DNA of 64,000 nucleotides from Chalciporus piperatus. Lineage: Eukaryota > Basidiomycota > Agaricomycetes > Boletales > Boletaceae. The stretch covers positions 186,001 to 250,000 of the forward strand of contig JBBPTG010000012.1 of NCBI GenBank assembly GCA_038093975.1, given 5' to 3'. The notes beneath the pieces are model-generated. The model was not told the origin of the DNA, searched no databases, and saw only the letters and a list, made by a program, of their open reading frames with translations. Of the stretch, positions 1 to 10,170 are shown one piece after another (position 1 is the first letter of the stretch; every line of letters begins with the position of its first letter). The position numbers and the translations under genes were made by a program.

Positions 1-1907
1 GCCTCAATCCGCGCCCGGTAAAGCTCCGCCTCTCTGATCTGACTTTCGCTACCCCTTTCAGTTGAGGTATCAGGGGGCTCAAAGATCGTGTAAGAGCGTT
101 GGTGCCCGTTGGGGGAAAGGGGGCTAGATCTGCGGGGCGATGCAGACGACGAGCGTTGTGTCTGCAATGGACTAGGACGGCCATCGGCAAATGCAGACGG
201 AGGCGCAATCGACCGAGAGGCAGGTGAGAACATAGCTTGTTCTGCTCCCTCAGCATTCAAGTCGACGATACGCTTCGCCTTCCGCTTCTTTGGTCTCCCA
301 GTTACGGCGAATGACGTCGTTGGTAAGCCTGCGGAAGAGGACGGCGCCGTCTCAGAAGAGATGGCGACTTCTGTTGTCATGGCGAAATTGCTATTCCTCT
401 GTTTCGCAATCCCCACAGGCACGACAGGAGGGGATGCTGGTATTGGCAACGCTCTGGTGGAGGTCATCTGTTCCGACGGAACAGGGGCAAGACCCCTTTT
501 TTCGTAGAAGGTTGGGGCCGTGCCATCTAAAGTAATAGTTTTCCCCTCTTTGTAAAAGAAGTCGAAGCACGCTATGCGATAGTTGTCCTCTATCTCCGTC
601 AGCGGATTGCCTTCAATCCAAACGTGTGCAATGTTAGGAAGTGTCGCTAGGCGGCCGATTTCTGCACTTTCGTCAATGTGGTTGAATCGGAGATCTATCC
701 GCTCGAGCGCCATGAGGCGTTCAAGGCCACAGATAGATTCGAGGCGATTGCGGGAGAGGTTAATCGAAAGGACCTGTCCGAGGTGGGTGTATATTCCGAG
801 GACAGAATCGATCATATTGTCGGAGAGATTAAGAGAAACGAGATTGTGGAGCACGGATAGGCCGTGTGGTGCTGAGACCAGGAGATTGGAAGATAGATCG
901 AGGTGGGTTACGGAGACGAGATATGGGAGAGGGTCTGTTGGCAGGAACGTGAGGGCGTTATCTGCAAGGGAGAGGTGTTTGAGAAGTCCCCATTTGTAAG
1001 GTGACAAAGCAGAGCTGGGGGAGGGTAGTGAGGGATGTTCCGCAATTGGCGCTATTTCCTCGACATCTTCTGGAACAGAGGGGGGGAGGGGAGTGCTCAT
1101 CCATGAACGCTGCCTGCGAGGGATCTGCCTTGTGCTCTGATCCTTGAGTGAACCATCTCTTCGTGCCTGGTCATCGAGTACTGCGCCAATAAATATGTCC
1201 GCGACGTCCTCTAGTCCACTCCGCTTAATGGTCAAGCTCCGAAGACTCTCTGAGAGCCTATCCCAACCGAGCAGTGTTCTCGGATCTATGTCGACGGTCT
1301 CAAGGCTCTGAAGGTTCTTGAATACATCGAGGGGCAGGGCGTTCTGGTTCGGAGGATCATCCTTGAGTTCTGCGATGACTTTCGGACCAGGTGCCTTGAG
1401 AAGCAAGGCGGGAATCTTTGTGAAGCTGCTATATGTGTACTTGAGTTCGGCTTCGATGGATTGCTGCTCTGCCCTTCCCCACCAAGCAGTTCCCAATGAG
1501 AGATTCGAGACAGCGGACAGTGAGGACCGGAATGAAGCGAGAGAGAGCGTTTCTGATTTGTCATGGGCAGGGCCAAGGTTGATATGAGTGTAATGCATTG
1601 GCTTGGATGGTTCTGCGACGGTGACGTCCAAGGAGCCGACATCGATTCCAAGGGATTCGATGCGGATGAGAATGTAAAACAAACGATGAGTGTCGATGGA
1701 AAACGTGACAGGTCGTATAGGAGATGGTGATTGTTGAGCCTCTGTGGTGGAGGAGAACCACGAGACAGGGTTAAAGACGGATTGCTGGTTTGTCGTCGTG
1801 CGCTGACGACGGCGACGCTGATAGCCAGCCTCTGCGAGACCCTTCTCGTTTGCTCTGGTGAATGCAGCGATTCTGCGTATGAACTCGTCGCCCTGGACTT
1901 GCTCCAT
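1..1907 (-). CDS. Leucine-rich-repeat protein, C-terminus beyond the window
   Basis: One uninterrupted reading frame of about 635 codons runs from ATG 1907 to the left edge, so the 3' end is missing. About residues 305-435 hold at least five leucine-rich repeats of the LxxLxLxxNxL type (for example LKHLSLADNAL, VTHLDLSSNLL, LVSLNLSDNMI, LERIDLRFNHI), followed by a cap-like segment (NPLTEIEDNYRIACFDFF). The N-terminal third has no motif I can name. The tail is rich in Ser and Pro and contains a basic, nuclear-signal-like stretch (RPKKRKAKR). The layout resembles fungal LRR proteins of unknown role such as S. pombe SPAC926.06c (from memory). A binding scaffold is the safe inference. The frame stays open upstream of 1907 to about 2013, but without an ATG. 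RAD23 lies divergently 159 bp away. Confidence 0.8.
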   Translation of the reverse strand, partial: MEQVQGDEFIRRIAAFTRANEKGLAEAGYQRRRRQRTTTNQQSVFNPVSWFSSTTEAQQSPSPIRPVTFSIDTHRLFYILIRIESLGIDVGSLDVTVAEPSKPMHYTHINLGPAHDKSETLSLASFRSSLSAVSNLSLGTAWWGRAEQQSIEAELKYTYSSFTKIPALLLKAPGPKVIAELKDDPPNQNALPLDVFKNLQSLETVDIDPRTLLGWDRLSESLRSLTIKRSGLEDVADIFIGAVLDDQARRDGSLKDQSTRQIPRRQRSWMSTPLPPSVPEDVEEIAPIAEHPSLPSPSSALSPYKWGLLKHLSLADNALTFLPTDPLPYLVSVTHLDLSSNLLVSAPHGLSVLHNLVSLNLSDNMIDSVLGIYTHLGQVLSINLSRNRLESICGLERLMALERIDLRFNHIDESAEIGRLATLPNIAHVWIEGNPLTEIEDNYRIACFDFFYKEGKTITLDGTAPTFYEKRGLAPVPSEQMTSTRALPIPASPPVVPVGIAKQRNSNFAMTTEVAISSETAPSSSAGLPTTSFAVTGRPKKRKAKRIVDLNAEGAEQAMFSPASRSIAPPSAFADGRPSPLQTQRSSSASPRRSSPLSPNGHQRSYTIFEPPDTSTERGSESQIREAELYRARIE

Positions 1908-2066
1908 TTCCTCCTCGTCGTAGTGGTCCTCGCGGTGCTTGAAGCTGCCCCTCTGAGGCGTGCCGATCAGGACCCCAAGGAGTGTGACGTGACAACTGCA
2001 TGACGAATCCTGTCACACTGAGGCTCGTTCTCCTCATCGCATCTTCCAGGGCAAGTTCGTGTCAGG

Positions 2067-3530
2067 ATGAAGGTAACAGTAAAGACACTACAGCAGACTG
2101 TATTTCACGTACGTGCCCACCATAATCCCCCGATCCCATTGCCAATCCGTCCATCAGATCGATGCCGACCCAACAGAGACTGTCGGCGATATCAAGACAA
2201 AGATCAAAGACCTGCATGGTCACGCCGTCGAGGCTCAGAAGCTGATCTATGCAGGTATGTCCTGGTATCTCCCATTCCCTCACATGCGCACATCTATCCG
2301 CAACAGGTCGGGTCCTCGTTGATTCAAAGACGGTCGAAGAGTGTAATATCAAGGAGAAGGACTTCTTGGTGCTCATGATCTCAAAGGTACGCACTATCGC
2401 CAAGTTCAGTCCTCCGATCTAAGGTCCTCCTCTGCTAGCCCAGAACTCCTCTCCCAGGGGTGGCCGTGGAACCCGCAGACACACCCACTACCTCTGCTCC
2501 CCCACCTGCCCAACCCGCCACGGCCCCAATGGAAGTGGCGCCAGCCCCTCCCGCAGTATCCGCATCTGATCCGTCGTCAACCACCATACCCACCTCTGCC
2601 GCCCAACCCGCGCAGACCGTTTTGACCGGTGACGCCTCATTTGTCACTGGAGAAGCCCTCCAAACCACAATAAATAACATGGTTGAAATGGGTTTCCCTC
2701 GTGATCAGGTAATGCGTGCGTTGAGAGCAAGTTTCAACAATCCCGATCGTGCTGTCGAATATTTGATGACCGTAAGTCAATTCTGGCACGCTAGAGACGT
2801 AGAACTAACTGTCTGAGAGCAGGGTATCCCCGAACATCTAGCCGAGCAACCAGCCCAACCTCGTCCACCACAGCCGGCCGCCCCCGCCCAACCTGCTCAA
2901 TCTATTCAGCCCGCGGCTGCACCCGCCCCCGCCCCAGCAGGTCAATCTCAAAATCTCTTCCAGGTACGCCTGTAATCTCCTCTTGGATCCCCCACAGGTT
3001 TTCAAACCCGTTTTTTTCAGCTGGCGCAGCAGCAACAACAGCAAGGTGGTAACTTTGGTGCCGGCGCCGGCGCCGGCGCTGGTGCTGGTGCTGGTGCTGG
3101 TGCTGGTGGCATAAGCGGTGCCGACCTCGCAGCGCTCCGTGATAGCCCCCAGATGGCGCAATTGCGTGAACTGGTTTCTCACAACCCAGCGCTTTTGCAA
3201 CCCTTCGTTCAGCAACTTGCGGCAAACAACCCCGGACTCGCTCAGGCAATCGCACAGAACCCAGAGATGCTGCTACAGCTCTTGGGACCCGACTTTGAGG
3301 GAGAGGAGGGTCAACAACAAGTTATCCAAGTAACACCGGAGGAGCAAGCAGCTATTGAGCGCGTAAGTCCCATAGCGATCTCGGATGTGTCGTCGGCTTA
3401 CATACTTATTTTGTAGCTTGAAGCTCTCGGATTCCCTCGTCAAGCTGTCATTGAGGCGTACTTTGCATGCGACAAGAATGAAGAGCTTGCAGCTAATTAT
3501 TTGTTTGAGGGTGGATTCGACAATGAGTGA
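2067..3530 (+). CDS. RAD23: UV excision repair / proteasome shuttle protein Rad23
   Basis: Exons 2067-2108, 2158-2254, 2307-2386, 2439-2771, 2823-2963, 3021-3362 and 3417-3530 give 382 residues with all phases closing. Residues 1-74 are a ubiquitin-like domain (starts [13 protein letters not shown]), followed by a Pro/Ala linker. A first UBA domain is near 140-187 ([18 protein letters not shown]), then an XPC/Rad4-binding segment near 265-320 ([19 protein letters not shown]), then a second UBA at the C-terminus ([18 protein letters not shown]). This is the complete Rad23 order. The family binds Rad4/XPC in nucleotide excision repair and carries ubiquitylated clients to the proteasome, in nucleus and cytosol. 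A Gly-Ala repeat sits in the linker before the XPC-binding segment. Confidence 0.97.
3058..3111 (+). repeat. In-frame GGT-GCT/GGC-GCC microsatellite in RAD23
   Basis: About nine imperfect units of the hexamer GGYGCY encode a (Gly-Ala) run in the linker between the first UBA and the XPC-binding segment of Rad23. The first units use GCC/GGC and later ones GCT/GGT, as if two tracts expanded separately. Its length is likely to vary between strains. Confidence 0.9.
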
Positions 3531-4660
3531 GATGGAGGAGATGTTGTTCTGTTTTCTTGGGACGTGGATTGCAATTTGTAGTACCAGCATGACCTTGTTG
3601 CGGTATCATGTACTCGGCGGGCTCTAAATTTATGCTCGGAATTCCATGTAGACAAAACAAGCAGCCGGTGGTACAACCATTCAGTATGTACAATAAACAT
3701 GATTTCAAGTATAATAACTGTTTAGCCTTGGTTTAGCCCCTTGGTCAGTAGATCCTCGTTTCCAAAGATAAGATATTTTGGTTTCCTGAATCATTTCTTC
3801 AATTTTTTGCGATTTAGATGTCTCAAGCTTTCCTTCAACTTTATCTGAATCAAGTCAAATGCTTGAATCAGGAATATAGGACAGCCACGCATATGCCGGT
3901 GGAATGGCTAAGGGTCTTTGCGCGCGCGGTTGCATCGCTGTGATCGGGTATGGGCGGTGCATGGCCACACACGAGGGCTATGTTTCATGAACCCTCGGGA
4001 TCGAGACCGAGTATAATAGCTGGGTCCGAGAGTGGGTCGAGGTGGCGGCGATATGATCGGCTGTCGGTTCGGAGCACCACACGCTGCAGTAGACACGTTG
4101 TTGGAGAAGGCTTTACACAGTCTCTGGGGCTCAGTGGGTGCGCATGGTAGGGCAATAGCAGGGCTGGTGACCGTGCTTCAGGCTACTTCCTCCGGGAAAA
4201 CGAACATCCCCACGCTGTGAGGCTGAATTGCTTATGTTTTAGAAGTACATCACGCAAGAAGAAAGGCAGTATCAAGCGCTGGAGAGTCTAGAGATAAGCA
4301 TGAGATGGGGTCGTGTTTGTGTCGGTGTAGCAATTGATGCACACTGCGAGCACGTTGTGTTGTCACGCAGGTGTGGAGGGCCCAGGAGGGGGACGTGATA
4401 TATTGATACTTGTTCGGCCGCGTGTGAAGAAGACATCACGTACTCGAAATTGTCACCGCGTGTTGTTGTGTTGTTTGTCTTGTTCGCTGGTGTCGTCCTC
4501 GACTTGCCTCGTCCGTCGAGCCACCCGTGTTCTCTTTCTCCTCCCTCCATACCCTCAAATACCCTCAACAGGCTCTTTGTCGTACAGAAAGACCACGTCA
4601 AGGACTTCATTCTTGCTTTTTTTTCTCTGTTTTTTTCTAGCGCTTGTTTAGTTTTATCCC
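3531..4660. other. Intergenic: RAD23 3' flank and PSR1-like promoter
   Basis: No coding frame here has family motifs, consistent splice signals or an ATG in context. The last 150 bp before the phosphatase ATG is strongly pyrimidine-rich on the + strand, including T-runs at about 4618-4638, which is common just upstream of highly transcribed fungal genes. I see nothing else. Confidence 0.6.
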
Positions 4661-6540
4661 ATGGCGACGCTAGCACCACCCCAGGATGCCTCACCTCCCC
4701 TGGAAGATAGGGACACTGAGAAGCACAATGATGTCTCCGTATCTCCTCCGCAGATATCCGTAAACGGGAACGGTGCACCCAATGTCGAGCCCAGTGCGCA
4801 GGCGCACGACCTGACGCCCACGTCGTCTAGCGAAGTAGACAAGGACAACAACCAGAACCCGTCCACCACTGTCTCCACCTTCGTTTCCCCAGACGAGCGT
4901 GACAGCACTAAGCCAGGAGAAAAAGACAAGGACAAGAGCTCCACCGCAACGACCAACACCCAGCCAAACACAACCGCAACCGGATCTTCCACTACGAATT
5001 CCAGTACGGCCAGTCGCAGATTCTCCCGCAAATCAAAGTCGAAACCTGCAAAGCCTCCTGCTTCAACAAGCTCTGTACCAGAAAAAGGCCCTCCTGTACG
5101 TGCCCCCTCCAAAGAGGTGAACAAGTCCAAGGGTGGCTCACAACGTTCCCCCGAGAAGGCATCCTTCATTTCAAAGCTTGTTCGCAAACTAGTTCCTTGC
5201 GTCGCACCCAACGAACGTGCACACGCCGTCGACATCGATGTGCCCGATGCCACGCGAGCTCCTGTTGATGGTCCTAGCACGAGCAGGTCTGCAGATAGTG
5301 CCTCGCCAAACGAGAAGCAGCGCTTAGAAGGAGAACCTCAGGAGAAAGAACAGGAAAAAGTCGCTCCACCATCCATCTCAATACCCAAAGACGCGTCGCA
5401 AATGTCTACTGTACAGGACGTCGAGGTCGTTATCCCCCCAACGCCAACCAAGTCTCTGTTACCCATCTCGGAAACTGAGGGCGTCACGAGCGGTGCCGTC
5501 CAACCGCCTGGCTCCACAGGGTCGGATATTTTCTCTCCCCAACCACCTCCGAGCGCAGACTTGTCACAAACTACTTCTGCTGGCGCACAATCTCATGCAG
5601 GGGATATTTCACATTCAACGACAACAGATTCTGATGGCAGCTTTACGGATGAAGAGGGTCACGATCAAGGCGAAGAAGCGGAGCAAGAGGAAGGAGAGCC
5701 TATGGAGGAGGACGACGAAGATGCCCTCATAATGAATGGGGGAGCCGGCATCCCTATTGGACCAGTAAGTTCACGCTGACCAGTTGTCCGTCATTATGCT
5801 TACCCAGAATCGTTTAGGATGGCACACCGCGGCCGCTTCTGCCCCCAATTGCCCCCCACCACGTGGGGCGTAAATGTCTCGTCTTGGACTTGGATGAAAC
5901 CCTCGTTCACAGCAGCTTCAAGGTAACCGAAACATTCTTTAGGTTCACCTTATGTTCAGCTCACGTTCGTCTTCTAGTCCATACAGCATGCAGATTACGT
6001 CGTGCCAGTGGAAATCGAATATCACTGGCATAATGTGTACGTCATCAAGCGACCGGGGGTAGATAACTTCTTGAAGAAGATGGGTGAGATTTACGAGGTG
6101 GTAGTGTTCACTGCCAGCCTAAGCAAGGTTGGTCTTTCTTCCTCACCGGATATCTGAGTCATCAACTCAACTGTCCTGTAGTATGCCGACCCAGTGCTGG
6201 ACAAACTCGACATTCACCATGTCGTCTCTCATCGATTGTTCCGAGAGAGTTGTTACAACCACAAAGGAAATTATGTCAAGGTATGCTTCAAAGGAATGTT
6301 CTGCAGGATGGTTCTCACGTTGTATTTCTATAGGACCTCTCACAACTAGGACGTCCGATCGCTGATACCATCATCCTTGACAATTCTCCTGCCTCATATA
6401 TCTTCCACCCCAACAATGCAGTTCCCGTGTCTTCGTGGTTCAATGATCCTCATGACACCGAACTCACAGACCTTTGCCCTTTCCTTGCCGACCTATGCGA
6501 GGTCAAGGACGTGCGAGGTGTCCTGGACGGTGGACTCTAG
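4661..6540 (+). CDS. PSR1: FCP1/NIF-type phosphatase, Psr1-like
   Basis: Exons 4661-5764, 5818-5922, 5978-6127, 6182-6280 and 6334-6540 give 554 residues; all four introns are in phase 0. The first 370 residues are low-complexity (Ser, Thr, Pro, Glu, Lys), with a short hydrophobic/basic patch [15 protein letters not shown] near 168-182. The last 185 residues are the catalytic haloacid-dehalogenase fold: nucleophile motif [13 protein letters not shown] (DxDxT), [29 protein letters not shown], and the distal ILDNSPASY motif. This matches small C-terminal-domain phosphatases and yeast Psr1/Psr2, which act at the plasma membrane in sodium stress. Nem1 and SCP-type phosphatases share the domain, so Psr1 is the best but not the only name. 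Confidence 0.9.
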
Positions 6541-7689
6541 GCGGTGGTGTTTGTTGGAGGGGACTATGGAGGCGAATCTGGGTGCAGTCTGCTTGCGAAC
6601 ACGAACTTTAGTGGGTTGTAATGCACTGTCCCATCTGTTTACATTATAGGAGCAATACCAACCCTCTGCACCTAGGCAGCATCTCAGGCAAAACTCGAAC
6701 AACGTCAATCTACCGACTCTTACCCCACTCATCATCGTTCTTGTTCCTTCTCTTGTCACCACCGCCGTCCAGATTGTACATCTTGTGCAACAGGTCTACC
6801 CGCATCCACCGCCTCGCCGCCGTCTCCGTCACCACTTATACCCGTTACGCAACCTTTGATAATCTTTATCCTTCTGTATCCATCCTCATATACGCATCGT
6901 ACCTTGCGCATTTGCGGTTGTCTGTTTGGTTTCCATAGCGCGGAGCGTGTCCACGTTTTTTCGTCGCATTCCAATGACACACATTCCCTTCTTTTTCTCG
7001 GTTCCATTCATTGCAACAGCGTTTCTCCATGCAGCATACAAAGCAAGCACTTTCCATCCTTATGACATGCACTATGGACTACTCGCATACTGTCGTGGTT
7101 GGTACACGCATTCCTTGAAAAAGTCGTCGATTTGCTGATCCCATGGTGAATGGCAGGACGTTCAGAGAATCTTTCTTATTGCGTGTCCTTTATTTATTTA
7201 CCATTTCATCTTGCGATTTCTCGACTTACCCAAACACTGACGCCTGGGGTATCCGCGTTGTCTGCTTGTGATATACATGCCCGCTGTTTCCACATCATCC
7301 ATCCCCCTTTTCACATTCTATCATCGCTATGCATTCCTTTGTTTTCATTACACCCATTTCTTGACTCCATAATCGTTGATGGCGGCGAACGTTTCTTGGT
7401 GGCAGTTCCTTATCTTCTCAAAATTTCTTCTGTTTTTTTTCTCTCCTTTTCTTGTTCTCATGACCGTCACGAATGTTTACGATGTTATATATAACGAAAA
7501 AACGACACATATATATCACACTTTCCAAACCTCTTCAGTGTGATTCAATGTCACAGCAACATTGTGTCGTGTGAGGGTACGCGACTGATTTCGATCATGT
7601 GATCTATAGCGCGTCGCGTCTATTGTACGCTGTTTGGACGTAGTTCCATGGGACTGGACTTGGACTGACCGTGCTCGTAACAAAAAACG
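6541..7689. other. Intergenic between PSR1-like and HMMR-like genes
   Basis: This holds the 3' flank of the phosphatase and the promoter of the coiled-coil gene. Open frames of 70-115 codons exist on both strands, but they lack family motifs and overlap one another in different frames. The sequence is T- and C-rich between about 7170 and 7460. I support no gene here. Confidence 0.5.
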
Positions 7690-9968
7690 ATGCTATTTAA
7701 CAAGGGACCACGATTCGCCGCAGAGAATGGTGAGCAAGGCATGTTTGGTGGACCTCGTCGACTGATCTTTCTCTTGCAGCCGCATCCGATAAACCCTCCG
7801 ACCCAGCCTCCAGTACGTCTAGCACGACCGCTGCCAGTGGCAGGCCCGCAAGGAATTCGAAACCAAAGAGCGTCACAAACAAACCCTCAGTCGACGATCG
7901 TTATGCAGCTCTCCTGAAAAGAATCGAAGATCTTGAATGTGTCCATGCAGACGACAAGAAACAAGTATGCATCCACTTTTACGCTTTCCACAAACGCTGC
8001 GTGTCCTCTGACGTCGCGAGCCCTGGTAGCACCAAGCGGAAGTCGACCGCCAGAAATCCGAGATCACTCGTTTAACGAAGACGAATGCTGAACAGTCCGA
8101 GAAGTTGGACAAGTCGAAGAAACAGAACGAGGCGTACGAGTTGCGGGTGCAGGAGCTGAAGAAGAACAGCGCGAATGACCAGACGGAGATCAAGGAACTC
8201 AGGACCAAGTTGCGTATGAACGAGCATGAGCGTAATCAGCTTGCGAATAAGCAGGCTGAGAGCAGCGATGCTAAGAAGGCGCTCTCTAGTTTGGAGGCGA
8301 AGCGACGGGAGGACCTCAAGGAACGCGATCGGAGAGTGGCAGAGTTGGAGAAGATGGTGGAAGCGGACAAGAAGAAACGCGAGATGTTGGAGGCTTGTTT
8401 GAATGATGTCAAGAAGAAGACGGACGAAGAAGCAGCGAAGCTACGCGCCGATGCCAAAAACTTACAGCAACAACTCGATGACGCTCAAAGGGACGGACAG
8501 GAGGCTCGGAAAGCTGCTTCTGCATCTCGGAACGAGGTTGAGGATCGCGAGGAAGAGCTTTTGCTCCAGTTGGAGCAGTGCAAACTGGCGCTCAGTCAGG
8601 TGGCAGACGAATATGCGCACTTGGCATCCACGACCGTGTCGGCCAAGGAGCACTCTTCCCTCAAGGAGACGCACTTTGCGCTTCAATCTCGCTCGCTACG
8701 TCTGGAGCGCAAGCTAGCTAACTCGGAGGACCAAGTGACAGAACTGGCCCATCTGATCCGTCGGGTCGAGCAGGAAAATCTATTCCTTTCGAAACAACTA
8801 CGGGATGCCGAGGAAGAGCTTTCTGTCTACGCTCGACTTCTGTATGCGAACAGCCTCGAGAACACTCATGGCCACGACGATGATACCTCCGGTCTGGAGA
8901 CCGAGGTTGCGGCTATTGGTCTCGATATCGCACGAGGACACTCTCTCGAGAACCTCCTCGATTACTATACCGCAGCGCACGACTTCTACCGTGGCCAAGC
9001 GGACGACATGCTATCGCGGATAGACGTTCTGGAGAGCACAGCTCAACAGGAACGGTCCGCGAACCGCGCTTTGACCGAGGAAGTGGCCAGCCACATTGCC
9101 CTCCGCGAAGCATCATCTGCCGAACTTCAAAAACTTCAAAAGGAGCTCACGGAGGCACAGCGCGGTCTTGCCGACGAGCAGGTCTCACTAGCTGCGGCTC
9201 GCCAATCTCAAGACGCCATGCAGGACAAGGTCGATCAGCTGGAGAAGCGACTGAGCGAACAAGTCGGTCAGCACAAGGACGCCTTGCAAAGGGAGCGAGA
9301 CGTGGCGCAGAAATTGTCTTCGCAGCTCCGCATGGGCAAGACAGCGGAAGAGACGCTCCAGACAGAGGTCGATCAGTATGTTCTCCATTCGACTTTCTGA
9401 AAACACTGGCTGATTGTTCACAGATTGCACGCCGAGCTCGCGGAAGCCACCCGATTCCAAGACGCATACTACAAGCTACTTGATGAGACGGAGGAATTGC
9501 TGGCGCGTAACGACTTGGCAGAGGAAGAGGCTGGACGTCTTAGTCGATTCAACGCTGAAATACTTGGACATCACAATCCGGCACAAAAAATTGTATACGT
9601 GGACCGGATACGACAGGAGCTCTCAGACACCAAGCAGGTTTGTATCCCGCTATCATTCAACGACGGTTTCTCAAAAGGCTTTTATTCTGGTACAGAAACT
9701 CTTGGTTTGCACACGCGACCGTGACGGCCTGGCGGCGACAAATGAAGATCTGCGCCGCGAACTCGACATCTACAAGTCATCCACACTTCCTGCGGAAAGC
9801 AAGCCACGGTCTTTGTTCATCCGGGTCTCTCGACCTCCTCTGACCAATCAAAGTGTCAATATGGATGGCGCCAAGGGCGACAATCCGCGATCCCTCGGTC
9901 CCACCAAACACATGCTATTGGAGCATTTGCCAGGACCTGACGATATGACTGTGGACGAACTGATATGA
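7690..9968 (+). CDS. Long coiled-coil protein with HMMR/KIF15-like C-terminal motif
   Basis: Exons 7690-7729, 7780-7964, 8030-9375, 9424-9637 and 9696-9968 give 685 residues. Residues about 60-520 are heptad-rich (Leu with many Glu, Lys, Arg, Gln) and predict a very long parallel coiled coil. Near residues 570-595 comes LGHHNPAQKIVYVDRIR, which closely follows the LGHxNxxQKIxYVxxxK signature at the C-terminus of animal HMMR (RHAMM) and the kinesin KIF15. There is no motor domain. In animals that segment takes part in spindle and microtubule localisation, so a cytoskeletal or spindle role is inferred. The N-terminus is short, Ser/Pro/Lys-rich and unstructured. The short tail ends MTVDELI. Confidence 0.85.
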
Positions 9969-10170
9969 TATTCCCCCGCGTGTATGCGTTATTTATCCTC
10001 GTATATAATGATTGTTATCTATGTTTTCATTCCCTTCATAACCTGTACGGGCAAGGGAGACTGTACACAAACCCAATGGCTACACGGAAACATGGGGGTG
10101 ATAGGTTGTGTCCGTCCGAAGAAGAAAAAAAAGGGGGGTTCTGAATAAATAATTCAGTGACGTCGTACTC

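Noticed and set aside
583..999. 138-codon + strand frame
   Set aside because: It lies antisense to the leucine-rich repeats of the minus-strand gene and shows no motif of its own.
6621..6938. Possible 105-codon gene downstream of PSR1
   Set aside because: It overlaps other frames of equal length, has no motif, and its T- and C-rich composition is that of untranslated sequence.
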